Assembly: GCF_902460355.1 (NCBI RefSeq)
Contig: NZ_CABPTO010000001.1
Location: 62,001-126,000 of the forward strand
DNA: 64,000 nucleotides
DNA from: Streptococcus sp. Marseille-P6264
GTDB taxonomy: Bacteria; Bacillota; Bacilli; Lactobacillales; Streptococcaceae
Direction: 5' to 3'
Part shown: positions 27,789-37,697 of the stretch, one piece after another
How positions within the stretch are numbered: the first letter of the stretch is position 1
How the letters are laid out: each line of letters starts with the position of its first letter
Translations under genes and position numbers: made by a program
The notes under the pieces: model-generated
The model's input: the letters and a program-made list of their open reading frames with translations, nothing else
Database searches by the model: none
Told to the model about the DNA's origin: nothing

Positions 27789-28919
27789 ATGCAAACTAAA
27801 CCAACTTCTGCCTATGTGCATATTCCTTTTTGTACCCAGATTTGTTATTACTGCGATTTTTCCAAGGTTTTTATCAGAAATCAACCAGTAGATTCTTATC
27901 TGGAGCATTTGATTGAGGAGTATCATTCTTACGACATCCAAAAGCTCCGTACCCTCTATATCGGAGGTGGGACCCCGACGACTCTATCAGCACCTCAGTT
28001 GGCTTTTTTGCTGGAAAAGCTGACGGACAAGCTGGACTTGTCTTATCTAGAAGAGCTGACCATTGAAGCCAATCCCGGGGATTTGGATGAGGAGAAGATT
28101 GCTGTACTAAAAGACTCGCCTGTCAATCGGGTTTCGCTGGGCGTCCAGACTTTTAATGACCGCATGCTTAAGCAGATTGGCCGCAGTCACTCGGAAAAGG
28201 ATATCTATGAGAACATTGCCAATCTCAAAAAAGCAGGTTTTGACAATATCTCAATTGACCTGATTTATGCCCTGCCCAAGCAGACCATGGAAGATGTGAA
28301 AATCAATGTAGCCAAGGCCATTGCCCTGGACATTCCTCACATGAGTCTGTACAGCTTGATTTTGGAAAATCACACAGTATTCATGAATCGGATGCGGCGC
28401 GGAAAGCTACCTCTGCCCAAGGAAGACTTGGAAGCGGAGATGTTTGAATACATTATAGCTGAGCTCGAAAAGGCCGGCTTCGAGCATTATGAAATTTCAA
28501 ACTTTTCCAAGCCAGGCTTTGAGAGCCGCCACAATCTCATGTATTGGGACAATGCGGAATATTATGGTATTGGAGCGGGAGCGTCTGGCTATGTCGATGG
28601 CATCCGCTATAAAAACCACGGGCCCATTCGTCATTATCTGCAGGCGGTGGAAGCGGGCAATGCCCGTGTGCAGGAAGAAGTGCTGACGCTGAAAGAAAAG
28701 ATGGAAGAAGAGATGTTTCTCGGACTGCGGAAGAATTCAGGTGTTTCTAAAAAGCGCTTCGAGGAAAAATTCGATCTTTCTTTTGAAGATCAGTACGGAG
28801 CTGTTGTGTCTGAGCTGACTGAGCAAGGCTTGCTAGTGCCAGACAAAGACATAGTGCGCATGACCAAACAAGGCCTCTTTTTGGGCGATACGGTTGCTGA
28901 GAAATTTATATTGGAGTAA
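27789..28919 (+). CDS. hemW: Radical SAM heme chaperone HemW
   Basis: 376-residue radical SAM protein of the HemW (formerly HemN-like) group that binds heme and an Fe-S cluster. The cluster motif CX3CX2C is Cys15, Cys19 and Cys22 in IPFCTQICYYCDF, followed by YIGGGTPTTL and the HemN C-terminal domain. It is not an oxygen-independent coproporphyrinogen oxidase despite that common label. No ribosome binding site precedes the ATG, and the -10 is 7 bp upstream. It is followed within 3 bp by a thioesterase gene. Confidence 0.95.
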   Translation: MQTKPTSAYVHIPFCTQICYYCDFSKVFIRNQPVDSYLEHLIEEYHSYDIQKLRTLYIGGGTPTTLSAPQLAFLLEKLTDKLDLSYLEELTIEANPGDLDEEKIAVLKDSPVNRVSLGVQTFNDRMLKQIGRSHSEKDIYENIANLKKAGFDNISIDLIYALPKQTMEDVKINVAKAIALDIPHMSLYSLILENHTVFMNRMRRGKLPLPKEDLEAEMFEYIIAELEKAGFEHYEISNFSKPGFESRHNLMYWDNAEYYGIGAGASGYVDGIRYKNHGPIRHYLQAVEAGNARVQEEVLTLKEKMEEEMFLGLRKNSGVSKKRFEEKFDLSFEDQYGAVVSELTEQGLLVPDKDIVRMTKQGLFLGDTVAEKFILE

Positions 28920-28922
28920 ATC

Positions 28923-29660
28923 ATGGGCTTAACTTATCAAATGAAAATGAAAATTCCCTTTGATATGGCGGATATGAACGGCCATATCAAGTTGCCAGAT
29001 GTCATCTTGCTGTCCTTGCAGGTGTCGGGCATGCAGTCGATTGAGCTGGGTGTCAGCGACAAGGATATGTTGGAGCAGTATAATCTGGTCTGGATTATCA
29101 CGGACTATGATATTGATGTGGTTCGTTTGCCTCGTTTTGCAGAGGAAATCACTATTGAGACAGAGGCCTTGACCTACAATCGGCTCTTTTGCTACCGTCG
29201 CTTCACGATTTTTGATGAGGCGGGTGAAGCAATTATACAGATGATGGCAAGCTTTGTCCTCATGGACCGAGATAGCCGTAAGGTTCATGGGGTGGAGCCT
29301 GAGATTGTTGCACCTTATCAGTCTGACTTTTCTAAGAAATTGCTGCGCGGTCCCAAGTATCCAAACTTGGAAAATCCTATCAGTAAGGACTACCATGTGC
29401 GCTTTTACGACTTGGATATGAACGGTCATGTCAATAATAGCAAGTATCTGGACTGGATTTTTGAGGTCATGGGAGCAGACTTCCTTACCCAGCATATTCC
29501 TCAGAAAATCAACCTGAAGTATGTCAAAGAAGTCCGGCCGGGCGGGATGATTGCCTCTAGATATGAACTAGACGGTCTGCAGAGCACTCACCAGATTTCC
29601 AGTGACGGCGATGTCAATGCACAAGCTATCATCACTTGGCAAGAGATTGAAAAAGATTAG
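28923..29660 (+). CDS. Acyl-ACP thioesterase
   Basis: A 245-residue double-hotdog protein. Two related hotdog halves are visible (FDMADMNGHIKLPDV near residue 13; YHVRFYDLDMNGHVNNSKYLDW near 155), the second with the Asn-His catalytic context of FatA/FatB-type thioesterases. It would release fatty acids from acyl carrier protein. Its start overlaps the 3' region of hemW with GGAG inside that gene; the block hemW-thioesterase-phosphatase is a standard streptococcal order. Confidence 0.92.
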   Translation: MGLTYQMKMKIPFDMADMNGHIKLPDVILLSLQVSGMQSIELGVSDKDMLEQYNLVWIITDYDIDVVRLPRFAEEITIETEALTYNRLFCYRRFTIFDEAGEAIIQMMASFVLMDRDSRKVHGVEPEIVAPYQSDFSKKLLRGPKYPNLENPISKDYHVRFYDLDMNGHVNNSKYLDWIFEVMGADFLTQHIPQKINLKYVKEVRPGGMIASRYELDGLQSTHQISSDGDVNAQAIITWQEIEKD

Positions 29661-29670
29661 AAAGTAATGT

Positions 29671-30441
29671 ATGACTTATAAAGGATATTTGATTGATTTA
29701 GACGGGACGATTTATAAGGGAAAGAGCCGGATTCCAGCAGGAGAGGTCTTTGTGCATGAGCTGCAGAAGCGCAAGATTCCCTATCTTTTCGTGACCAATA
29801 ACACTACGCGCACGCCAGAAGCCGTGAAGACCATGTTGGCTGAGAATTTCAATATTGAAACGCCGCTTGAGACTATTTACACAGCGACTTTAGCGACCAT
29901 TGACTATATGCAGGAGAAAAATCTGGGCAAAAAAGTCTATGTCATCGGTGATGTCGGACTTAAACAGGCTATTGAAGAGGCTGGCTATATAGAAGACACA
30001 GAAAATCCAGACTATGTCGTCGTGGGATTGGACTGGGAAGTGGACTATGAGAAGCTGACCCTAGCGACTTTGGCTATTCAAAAGGGCGCTCACTTTATTG
30101 GGACCAATCCTGATCTCAATATTCCGACGGAGCGAGGTCTGCAGCCGGGAGCGGGCGCTATCAACGCCCTCTTGGAAGCAGCCACTCGGGTTCAGCCGAC
30201 CTTTATCGGCAAGCCGAATGCCATCATCATGGAAAAAGCCATTGAGCATCTAGGGTTGGCGCGTGAAGAAGTGGTCATGGTGGGTGATAACTATCTGACA
30301 GATATTCGAGCGGGAATTGACAATGGTATTCCGACGCTCTTGGTCACGACAGGCTTTACCTTGCCAGAAGAGGTGCCAAATCTGCCAATTCAGCCGACAC
30401 ATGTCTTGTCTAGTCTAGCGGAGTGGGACTTTGATGCGTGA
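29671..30441 (+). CDS. HAD-IIA phosphatase, TIGR01457/NagD-like
   Basis: A 256-residue HAD hydrolase. Motif I is DLDGTIYKG near residue 9, motif II is FVTNNTTR, and motif III/IV is [11 protein letters not shown] ... [14 protein letters not shown]. It has the C2 cap of the NagD/p-nitrophenylphosphatase group. The physiological substrate is probably a nucleotide or sugar phosphate. It overlaps the next gene by a few bases. Confidence 0.92.
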   Translation: MTYKGYLIDLDGTIYKGKSRIPAGEVFVHELQKRKIPYLFVTNNTTRTPEAVKTMLAENFNIETPLETIYTATLATIDYMQEKNLGKKVYVIGDVGLKQAIEEAGYIEDTENPDYVVVGLDWEVDYEKLTLATLAIQKGAHFIGTNPDLNIPTERGLQPGAGAINALLEAATRVQPTFIGKPNAIIMEKAIEHLGLAREEVVMVGDNYLTDIRAGIDNGIPTLLVTTGFTLPEEVPNLPIQPTHVLSSLAEWDFDA

Positions 30442-31057
30442 TAAGGTAAGATTTTCAGCCAGCGTCTTGTGCTTGCTGGCAACAGCGATATTGCTAACCA
30501 TTTATCTGGCCTGGCTCTTATACCCAATGGAGATTTCTTATTTCAACCTACCAGATAAAGTTCATTTGAAAGCAGAGACTATCCAATATAATTTCAACAT
30601 TTTGCTGAATTACTTGACCAATCCTTTTAGTCAGAAGCTGTCGATGCCTGATTTTCGCTCGTCAGCAGCAGGTCTGCATCATTTTCAAGCGGTTAAGTAT
30701 CTTTTTCACTTGGCGCAAGCTATTTTTTTAGTTACTCTGCCTGCTTTGATTTTCTTTATCCAAAAAGTGGTCAAAAAAGGATTTTTAGCTCTTTATCAAA
30801 GAAGCTTATTTATCTTGAGCGTATTGCCATTTGTCATGATTTGTTTGGCCGGCTTGATTGGTTTTAACAATTTTTTTACGCTCTTTCATCAAGTTCTCTT
30901 TGTTGGTGATAGTACCTGGTTATTTGATCCAGCCAAGGATCCAGTCATCTGGATTTTGCCAGAAGAATTTTTCATGCACACCTTTATTCTTTTTGCTCTT
31001 CTTTATGAAGGAATCTTTTTAAGTTTGTATTTTTTCAGTAGAAAGACTCGTAGCTAA
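30434..31057 (+). CDS. TIGR01906-type integral membrane protein
   Basis: A 207-residue membrane protein with about five hydrophobic helices. The start ATG 30434 overlaps the phosphatase gene by 8 bp; TTG 30431 is possible but less likely. The YFNLPD ... LMxYLTNPF-like extracytoplasmic loop between the first two helices and the HFQAVKYLF motif match the TIGR01906 family that follows nagD-like genes in lactobacilli and streptococci. Function unknown. Confidence 0.8.
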   Translation: MRDKVRFSASVLCLLATAILLTIYLAWLLYPMEISYFNLPDKVHLKAETIQYNFNILLNYLTNPFSQKLSMPDFRSSAAGLHHFQAVKYLFHLAQAIFLVTLPALIFFIQKVVKKGFLALYQRSLFILSVLPFVMICLAGLIGFNNFFTLFHQVLFVGDSTWLFDPAKDPVIWILPEEFFMHTFILFALLYEGIFLSLYFFSRKTRS

Positions 31058-31076
31058 TAATAACAAAGGAGATTTT

Positions 31077-32048
31077 ATGAATACGTTACCTGAGCCTTTA
31101 AATCCCAAGAAAGATTTGGGGAGATTTTCAGCAAGCTGCTTCACTTATTCTATCGTGATGCTTGTGGTCGTTATCCTTTATACTATCTTTTCCTATTTCT
31201 TTGTTCTTTTTCAGCAGGGCTTTGATATAGGTAAGACTGAGGAATTTGTGAAAAGTTTTATGGATAAAGATGGCGGTTCCTACATTATAGCTTCTTGTGT
31301 GGGAGTGCTCATTTTCACGATTTTCAGGGGCAAGCAGCTTTTTACTCGAGATTTGCGCAAGAAAAATAAGAAAATGACAGCCAAAGTCTTCTTCTTCATG
31401 ATTTGCTTCTTGTTTTTTTCTCAACTCTTTAGTTCTTTGACGAGTCAAATCATGAACGCTATTTTGTCGCTCTTTGGCTTGGATCTTTCTGAGATTTTAT
31501 CACAGGATTTTAGCTCTCATTCAATCACCATGTTTATCTATACCACCATCATGGCACCGATTACGGAGGAGATTATTTTTCGGGGAGCAGGCTTGCGGGC
31601 TTTGGAAAAACACGGAAAAGTTTTTGCCATTATTATGACGGCTCTGCTTTTCGGTCTATTCCATGAAAATCTCTATCAGGTGTATTTTGCAGCTCTGATT
31701 GGTCTGGGATTTGGTTACATCGCTTTTGAATATTCTATTTTCTGGGTAATTTTCTTCCATATTTTCAATAATTTGGTCATCGCAGAAGGACTTGATTTCC
31801 TGACTAACTATATCCCAGAAAGCATCGTGATTCTCATAAATTATGCATTGATGACTGCAGGAACTACGGTAGTATTGATTGTACTTATTTTAAATAGGTC
31901 GAAGATTAAAGCCTACATTACTGAAAATAAATCTCAGCCCGGCACATATAGGCAAGCCTTTAAATCAGTCTGGTTCTGGGTATTTTCAATCTTATGTGTG
32001 TTTGCTGCCTTTTTACCGATCCTTCTTGTCTATATCACTACAAGATAA
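31077..32048 (+). CDS. CPBP-family intramembrane glutamic endopeptidase
   Basis: A 323-residue membrane protein with about eight helices. The catalytic motifs of CPBP/Abi proteases are present: EEIIFRG (EExxxR), then LLFGLFHEN (FxxxH) and FFHIFNN (HxxxN). Family members process membrane or lipidated substrates and can protect against bacteriocins, so a role in surface-peptide processing is possible but not shown here. The start has AAAGGAG 8 bp upstream; a terminator follows. Confidence 0.9.
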   Translation: MNTLPEPLNPKKDLGRFSASCFTYSIVMLVVVILYTIFSYFFVLFQQGFDIGKTEEFVKSFMDKDGGSYIIASCVGVLIFTIFRGKQLFTRDLRKKNKKMTAKVFFFMICFLFFSQLFSSLTSQIMNAILSLFGLDLSEILSQDFSSHSITMFIYTTIMAPITEEIIFRGAGLRALEKHGKVFAIIMTALLFGLFHENLYQVYFAALIGLGFGYIAFEYSIFWVIFFHIFNNLVIAEGLDFLTNYIPESIVILINYALMTAGTTVVLIVLILNRSKIKAYITENKSQPGTYRQAFKSVWFWVFSILCVFAAFLPILLVYITTR

Positions 32049-32060
32049 TAAAGAAATTAA

Positions 32061-32085
32061 AAGAAGTCTAACAGACTTCTTTTTT
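32061..32085 (+). terminator. Rho-independent terminator
   Basis: AGAAGTCT (32062-32069) pairs with AGACTTCT (32073-32080), followed by T residues. Confidence 0.85.
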
Positions 32086-32135
32086 CTATATTCTAAAATA
32101 AATGGATTATTTTGAAAGAAATTGATAGAAAATGC

Positions 32136-32163
32136 TTGACTTTGAAACTTAATCTTGTATAAT
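32136..32163 (+). promoter_or_regulatory. Promoter of the fructose operon
   Basis: TTGACT (32136-32141), 16-bp spacer, TATAAT (32158-32163). Confidence 0.8.
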
Positions 32164-32168
32164 AGAAC

Positions 32169-32182
32169 TGTAATCGATTGCA
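32169..32182. promoter_or_regulatory. cre site (CcpA operator)
   Basis: TGTAATCGATTGCA fits the catabolite-responsive element consensus TGnAAnCGnTnnCA at every fixed position. It lies just after the -10, where CcpA binding would repress transcription when glucose is present. Confidence 0.8.
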
Positions 32183-32195
32183 GAGGAGGTATTCT

Positions 32196-32939
32196 ATGCT
32201 GAAGTCGAAAAGAAAGCAGCTGATTCTCGAAAAAGTTACCAAAGATAAATTTGTGTCTTTAGAGTATCTAGTACAAGCTTTAAACACTTCAGAATCAACT
32301 GTTAGAAGAGATTTGGATGAGCTTGAAAGCGAGCGGAAGTTGAGGCGTGTGCATGGTGGTGCCGAGAGTCTTCACTTTTTGCAGGAGGAAGAAAGCAACC
32401 AAGAAAAATCTATCAAAAACATTCAAGAAAAAACTAAGATTGCTCAAAAAGCAGCCAGCTTGATTCAAGAATACGATGTCATTTTTATTGATGTAGGGAC
32501 AACCAATGAACTCTTAGTCAATGAATTGCACGATCCGAGCGTGACGGTGGTGACTAACTCTATCCATCATGCGACTAAGTTGGTGGAGCGCAACATTCCC
32601 GCTGTGATTATTGGTGGTGTCGTGAAACGCTCGACAGATGCCAGTATCGGTGGTGTCGCTCTAAATCAAATCGGTCAGCTGAATTTTGACAAGGCTTTTA
32701 TCGGGATGAATGGAATTGACAGTGGATTTTTCACAACTCCGGATATGGAAGAAGGAGCAGTGAAACGCGCTATTCTGGAAAATGCCAAGAGAACCTATGT
32801 TTTGGCTGATTCTTCAAAGTTGGGGCAGACATCTTTTGCAAAAGTGGCCCCAATATCGCGCGCAAGGCTCATTACAAACCAGACAGAATCTGACGTGATT
32901 CAAAAGATTAAAGAAAAAACGGAGGTAATAGAAGTATGA
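32196..32939 (+). CDS. fruR: DeoR-family regulator of the fructose operon
   Basis: A 247-residue sugar-phosphate-responsive regulator. The N-terminal DeoR helix-turn-helix (VSLEYLVQALNTSESTVRRDLDELE, about 19-43) carries the signature RRDL. The DeoRC sensor domain has the typical DVGTTNE phosphate-binding loop. ATG 32196 is chosen over TTG 32178 because GAGGAGG (32183-32189) sits right before it. It overlaps fruK by 4 bp. It probably senses fructose-1-phosphate. Confidence 0.93.
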   Translation: MLKSKRKQLILEKVTKDKFVSLEYLVQALNTSESTVRRDLDELESERKLRRVHGGAESLHFLQEEESNQEKSIKNIQEKTKIAQKAASLIQEYDVIFIDVGTTNELLVNELHDPSVTVVTNSIHHATKLVERNIPAVIIGGVVKRSTDASIGGVALNQIGQLNFDKAFIGMNGIDSGFFTTPDMEEGAVKRAILENAKRTYVLADSSKLGQTSFAKVAPISRARLITNQTESDVIQKIKEKTEVIEV

Positions 32940-33847
32940 TTTATACAGTCACACTCAATCCATCCATTGACTATATCGTTCGCTTGGACCAAGTTCAAGT
33001 CGGTAGTGTCAATCGTATGGACAGTGATGATAAGTTTGCTGGTGGGAAAGGAATCAATGTCAGTCGTGTCTTGAAACGCTTGGGTATTCCCAATACAGCG
33101 ACTGGATTTATCGGAGGCTTTACTGGTAAATTTATCACAGATACTCTGGCAGAAGAAGAAATCGAGACACGTTTTGTCCAAGTGGCGGAAGATACGCGTA
33201 TCAACGTTAAAATCAAAGCAGACCAAGAAACAGAAATCAATGGAACGGGTCCAAATGTTGAACCAGCTCAGCTAGAAGAATTGAAAGCTATTTTATCTAG
33301 TTTGACAGCAGAAGATACGGTTGTATTTGCGGGTTCAAGTGCTAAGAACTTGGGAAATGTCATCTACAAGGAGCTGATTGCCTTGACGCGCCAGACTGGG
33401 GCGCAAGTGGTTTGTGACTTTGAAGGACAGACCTTGATTGATAGTTTGGACTACCAGCCACTTTTGGTCAAACCAAATAATCACGAACTTGGAGCTATCT
33501 TTGGAGTGAAACTGGAAAGCTTAGACGAAATCGAGAAATATGCTCGAGAATTGCTGACTAAAGGTGCTCAAAATGTCATTATCTCTATGGCTGGGGACGG
33601 TGCCCTTCTTGTCACATCTGAGGGAGCTTACTTCGCTAAACCAATCAAGGGAACAGTGAAAAATTCAGTAGGAGCTGGCGACTCCATGGTTGCCGGATTT
33701 ACAGGTGAGTTTGTAAAATCAAAAGATGCAGTAGAAGCCTTCAAATGGGGAGTGGCCTGCGGAACGGCAACTACTTTCTCGGATGACTTGGCAACAGCGG
33801 AATTTATTAAAGAAACATATGAAAAAGTTGAGGTAGAAAAACGATGA
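32936..33847 (+). CDS. fruK: 1-phosphofructokinase
   Basis: PfkB-family kinase converting fructose-1-phosphate to fructose-1,6-bisphosphate. 303 residues. The N-terminal TLNPSIDYIV, the substrate-binding GGKGINVSRVLKRLG and the PfkB signature 2 with the catalytic base in GAGDSMVAGF are all present. It overlaps fruR and fruA by ATGA on both sides. Confidence 0.96.
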   Translation: MIYTVTLNPSIDYIVRLDQVQVGSVNRMDSDDKFAGGKGINVSRVLKRLGIPNTATGFIGGFTGKFITDTLAEEEIETRFVQVAEDTRINVKIKADQETEINGTGPNVEPAQLEELKAILSSLTAEDTVVFAGSSAKNLGNVIYKELIALTRQTGAQVVCDFEGQTLIDSLDYQPLLVKPNNHELGAIFGVKLESLDEIEKYARELLTKGAQNVIISMAGDGALLVTSEGAYFAKPIKGTVKNSVGAGDSMVAGFTGEFVKSKDAVEAFKWGVACGTATTFSDDLATAEFIKETYEKVEVEKR

Positions 33848-35805
33848 AAATTCAAGACCTATTGAGAAAAGATGTCATGTTGCTGGATTTGCAGGCAACT
33901 GAAAAAACAGCTGTCATTGAAGAGATGATTAAAAGTTTGGTCGATCACGGTTATGTGACGGATTTTGAAATTTTTAAAGAAGGAATCTTAGCGCGTGAGG
34001 CCTTGACCTCAACTGGTTTGGGTGAGGGGATTGCTATGCCCCATAGCAAAAACTCTGCTGTCAAAGAAGCGACTGTTCTCTTTGCTAAGTCAAACAAGGG
34101 TGTTGACTATGAAAGTTTGGATGGTCAGCCAACTGATCTCTTCTTCATGATTGCAGCTCCAGAAGGTGCCAATGATACTCACTTGGCAGCCTTGGCAGAA
34201 TTGTCTCAATACTTGATGAAAGACGGTTTTGCTGACAAATTACGTAAAGTATCTTCACCAGACGAAGTTATCGCTCTTTTTGACCAAGCGTCTGAAAAGG
34301 CAGCTGAACCAGCAACTGTTGCTCCTGCCAACGAATCTGGGGACTTCCTCGTAGCTGTTACAGCTTGTACAACAGGGATTGCCCACACTTACATGGCTCA
34401 AGAAGCCCTTCAAAAGGTGGCTGCTGAAATGGGTGTCGGCATCAAGGTTGAAACCAATGGTGCCAGCGGTGTTGGCAACAAACTGACAGCAGAAGACATC
34501 AAGAAAGCGAAAGCAGTCATCATCGCAGCAGACAAGGCTGTTGAAATGGATCGTTTTGACGGCAAACCTTTAATCAGTCGCCCGGTTGCAGACGGTATTC
34601 GCAAGACAGAAGAACTCATCAATCTGGCTCTTTCTGGCAATGCCGAAGTTTACAAGGCTGCTAATGGTGGCGCTGCAGTAGCTAGCAGCAATGAAAAACT
34701 TAGCTTGGGCGGAGCTTTTTACAAGCACTTGATGAGCGGTGTTTCTCAAATGTTGCCATTCGTTATTGGCGGCGGGATTATGATTGCCATTGCCTTCTTG
34801 CTGGATCAGATCTTAGGTGTGCCAAAGGATCAGCTTTCTAATCTGGGAAGCTATCATGAGATTGCAGCTCAATTTAAAGCAATTGGTGGTGCAGCCTTTG
34901 GCTTCATGTTGCCAGTATTGGCTGGTTATATCGCTTACTCAATCGCTGAAAAGCCAGGTTTGGTTTCTGGTTTCGTAGCCGGTGCAATTGCTAGCAGCGG
35001 TGCATCATTTGGTGGTGTTGCCTATGCTGCAGGTGGTGAGAAGACACTCTCTCTAGCGGGTGTATCATCTGGTTTCCTTGGAGCTCTGGTTGGTGGTTTC
35101 TTAGCTGGTGGTGTGATTTTAGTCCTTCGCAAATTACTTGCTGGTCTGCCTCGCTCACTTGAAGGTATCCGCTCCATCTTGCTCTTGCCACTTCTGGGTG
35201 TTCTTGTGACTGGATTTGTCATGTTGGCTGTTAATATTCCAATGGCAGCAATCAATACAGCCCTCAACGATTTCCTTGCTAGTCTAAGCGGAAGCTCTGC
35301 GGTTCTTCTCGGTCTCTTAGTCGGTGGTATGATGGCTGTCGATATGGGTGGACCAGTGAACAAAGCAGCCTATGTATTTGGTACAAGTACGCTGGCAAGC
35401 ACTGTCTCAACTGGTGGTTCTCCAGTCATGGCAGCGGTTATGGCAGCCGGAATGGTTCCACCGCTTGCAGTATTCGTGGCAACTCTGCTTTTCAAAGATA
35501 AATTTACTACTGAAGAACGTGATTCTGGTTTGACAAATATCGTCATGGGGCTTTCTTTCATCACAGAAGGTGCGATTCCTTTTGGAGCTGCTGACCCAGC
35601 CCGTGCAATTCCAAGCTTTATCGTCGGTTCAGCTCTTACAGGTGCACTTGTCGGTCTGTCTGGCATCAAACTTATGGCTCCTCACGGAGGAATCTTCGTT
35701 ATCGGTTTGACTAACAACCCAATCCTTTACCTTGTGTATGTTTTGATTGGTGCAGTTGTCAGCGGTATTCTTTTCGGATATTTGCGTAAACCACTGGAAA
35801 AATAA
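33844..35805 (+). CDS. fruA: Fructose-specific PTS enzyme IIABC
   Basis: Imports fructose and phosphorylates it to fructose-1-phosphate. 653 residues in a IIA-IIB-IIC order. The IIA domain (about 1-145) has the phospho-acceptor His67 in IAMPHSKNS. The IIB domain (about 168-265) has Cys175 in VTACTTGIAHTYMA. The IIC domain (about 295-650) has eight or more helices ending at YLRKPLEK. A strong terminator follows. Confidence 0.97.
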   Translation: MKIQDLLRKDVMLLDLQATEKTAVIEEMIKSLVDHGYVTDFEIFKEGILAREALTSTGLGEGIAMPHSKNSAVKEATVLFAKSNKGVDYESLDGQPTDLFFMIAAPEGANDTHLAALAELSQYLMKDGFADKLRKVSSPDEVIALFDQASEKAAEPATVAPANESGDFLVAVTACTTGIAHTYMAQEALQKVAAEMGVGIKVETNGASGVGNKLTAEDIKKAKAVIIAADKAVEMDRFDGKPLISRPVADGIRKTEELINLALSGNAEVYKAANGGAAVASSNEKLSLGGAFYKHLMSGVSQMLPFVIGGGIMIAIAFLLDQILGVPKDQLSNLGSYHEIAAQFKAIGGAAFGFMLPVLAGYIAYSIAEKPGLVSGFVAGAIASSGASFGGVAYAAGGEKTLSLAGVSSGFLGALVGGFLAGGVILVLRKLLAGLPRSLEGIRSILLLPLLGVLVTGFVMLAVNIPMAAINTALNDFLASLSGSSAVLLGLLVGGMMAVDMGGPVNKAAYVFGTSTLASTVSTGGSPVMAAVMAAGMVPPLAVFVATLLFKDKFTTEERDSGLTNIVMGLSFITEGAIPFGAADPARAIPSFIVGSALTGALVGLSGIKLMAPHGGIFVIGLTNNPILYLVYVLIGAVVSGILFGYLRKPLEK

Positions 35806-35816
35806 AACATATGCGA

Positions 35817-35848
35817 AAGAATCTTGATGGTCTATCAAGATTCTTTTT
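35817..35848 (+). terminator. Rho-independent terminator after fruA
   Basis: GAATCTTGAT (35819-35828) pairs with ATCAAGATTC (35834-35843), followed by five T. Confidence 0.9.
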
Positions 35849-35877
35849 GCTATAATTTGAATAGATGGGATAAGATC

Positions 35878-36321
35878 ATGAAAACATATACAGATAAGTT
35901 AGTTGTGAATATGAAAGCAGAAGTTGCTTGGGAAGCATTGAAAATGATGGATAGATGGCTCCCTAGTTTGTCAACAAATTAAGCCATCTACTTTGAAGGT
36001 GGAGAAGACTTTTTCTACGAAGGAAGAAAGTACCATATTGTGACAAAAGAAGGGATAAAAATGTCTTGCGAAATAAGCGAGGTCAATGAGGAAGTCTTTT
36101 GGATTGAGATACATGCGAGACATTCTCTTCTGCATTCGATTTTAAATTGTCAAGTGATTCCTTTGACTTCTTCGACCTGCCAATTGGTAAGAACACAATC
36201 TTATCCAGGCTTTGTTGGATTTTTATTTAATCTATTCTTTAAGCGTAGAGAAGCAGGAGAGACGAGCGAGTATTTGGAAGTATGGAAGAATTACGCCCAG
36301 AATCATCTTCAGACTTTGTGA
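35878..36321 (+). pseudogene. SRPBCC-like hypothetical protein gene with in-frame stop
   Basis: From ATG 35878 the frame reads MKTYTDKLVVNMKAEVAWEA, then meets TAA at 35980-35982 (codon 35). It continues in the same frame (IYFEGGEDFFYEGRKY ...) to the stop at 36319-36321. Read through, it gives a roughly 147-residue protein with the N-terminal pattern of small SRPBCC/polyketide-cyclase-like proteins; that family call is tentative. TATAAT at 35851-35856 lies just upstream. The remaining frame could restart at ATG 36040 or 36061 without a good ribosome binding site. Confidence 0.65.
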
Positions 36322-36390
36322 GAATTCGCCACCATCTCCTATCTGATAGAGTTCCGAAAACAATTATCGCTAGAAAGATACATCAAATTA

Positions 36391-36399
36391 TGTTATAAT
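36391..36399 (+). promoter_or_regulatory. Extended -10 promoter of the DUF1149 gene
   Basis: TGTTATAAT 31 bp before the ATG. Confidence 0.6.
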
Positions 36400-36429
36400 G
36401 GACTATCGTATATTTTTAGGAGAATAGTA

Positions 36430-36804
36430 ATGGAATTACAACGTGAACAAGAATTTGTCAGCCAGTATCATTTTGATGCACGCAATTTTGAATGGGAAAA
36501 GGAAAATGGAACACCTGAAACAAAAGTTGACGTGAATTTTCAGCTGATTGAAAGAAATGAAGAAAAGAATTCAACATCCATGATTGTGATTTTGACTTTC
36601 ATGATTGTGTTTGATCGTTTTGTGATCAGTGGAACGATTACGCAGACAAATCATATTCAAGGACGTTTGGTAGAGGAACCTAGTGAGTTTGAGCATGAAG
36701 AGGTGGAAGAATTGGCGCGTCCTTGCTTGACCATGCTCAATCGTTTGACTTATGAAGTGACTGAGATTGCGCTAGATTTACCAGGTATTAATTTGGAGTT
36801 CTAA
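36430..36804 (+). CDS. DUF1149 family protein
   Basis: A 124-residue SecB-like small protein of the DUF1149 family found in streptococci and lactococci. [24 protein letters not shown] and the C-terminal [16 protein letters not shown] are characteristic. Some DUF1149 members are annotated as SecB-like chaperones from fold similarity. Ribosome binding site AGGAGA; the stop overlaps the degV start by one base. Confidence 0.85.
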   Translation: MELQREQEFVSQYHFDARNFEWEKENGTPETKVDVNFQLIERNEEKNSTSMIVILTFMIVFDRFVISGTITQTNHIQGRLVEEPSEFEHEEVEELARPCLTMLNRLTYEVTEIALDLPGINLEF

Positions 36805-37655
36805 TGATGAAATTAGCGGTTATAACGGATTCGTCCGCTTTTTTACCGGATAGCCTTCGTGGAAATGACCATCTTTTTGTGCTCGATATTCCAGTAGTGA
36901 TTGCTGGAGAGACTTATGTGGAAGGAAAAAATCTGACAGCCAGTGAGTTTTATGAGAAGATGACTGCTGCAGATGATTTGCCAAAGACAAGTCAGCCTAG
37001 TGTGGCGGAGTTAGAGGAGACGTTGACGCGTCTTGCTGGCGAGGATTACACGCATGTGTTGGGGCTCTTTTTATCCAGTGGGATTTCAGGATTTTATCAA
37101 AATATCCAGTATCTCAAGGACGAGTTTTCTGACCTAGAAATCGCCTTTCCTGATTCAAAAATCACCAGTGCTCCGCTTGGCCTCATGGTTGAAAATGCTT
37201 TGACTTGGGCTGCTGAAGGGCAGGATTTTGAAGAGATTTTGATTAAGATTCAGCGACAAATTGATGGAACCAGTGCTTTTATCATGGTTGACGACTTGAA
37301 TCATCTGGTTAAGGGCGGTCGCTTGTCCAATGGCGCAGCTATTTTGGGTAATCTCTTGAGTATCAAGCCGATTCTGTATTTTAACGATGCAGGTGTTATC
37401 GAAGTCTTTGAAAAGATTCGGACGGAAAAGAAAGCGATTAAGAGATTGATTGAAGTAGTGGAGGAAAAAACTGCCTCTGCTTCCTATCAAGTCATGGTGA
37501 TTCATGGGAATGCTGAAGAGAAGGCGGAAAGCTTACGCCAGCAACTGATGGAGGCTGGCATCGCGGATGACATTCCTCTGGCTACCTTTGGTAGTGTGAT
37601 TGGAACTCACTTGGGTGAGGGCAGCGTCGCATTGGCCTACATTCCGCTAGTCTAG
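36804..37655 (+). CDS. DegV-family fatty-acid-binding protein
   Basis: A 283-residue DegV/FakB-type protein that binds a fatty acid for phosphorylation by the FakA kinase. [11 protein letters not shown] at the N-terminus, the [10 protein letters not shown] loop and the [13 protein letters not shown] motif are the family hallmarks. Two adjacent ATG codons (36804 and 36807) are both possible starts. Confidence 0.92.
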   Translation: MMKLAVITDSSAFLPDSLRGNDHLFVLDIPVVIAGETYVEGKNLTASEFYEKMTAADDLPKTSQPSVAELEETLTRLAGEDYTHVLGLFLSSGISGFYQNIQYLKDEFSDLEIAFPDSKITSAPLGLMVENALTWAAEGQDFEEILIKIQRQIDGTSAFIMVDDLNHLVKGGRLSNGAAILGNLLSIKPILYFNDAGVIEVFEKIRTEKKAIKRLIEVVEEKTASASYQVMVIHGNAEEKAESLRQQLMEAGIADDIPLATFGSVIGTHLGEGSVALAYIPLV

Positions 37656-37697
37656 AGTTTTGTAGGGTGCTTAGTCAAGAATAGAGAGAGGTTTTAG

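Noticed and set aside
28929..29495. 188-codon minus-strand frame
   Set aside because: Antisense to the acyl-ACP thioesterase, whose motifs are intact; no start signal or family resemblance.
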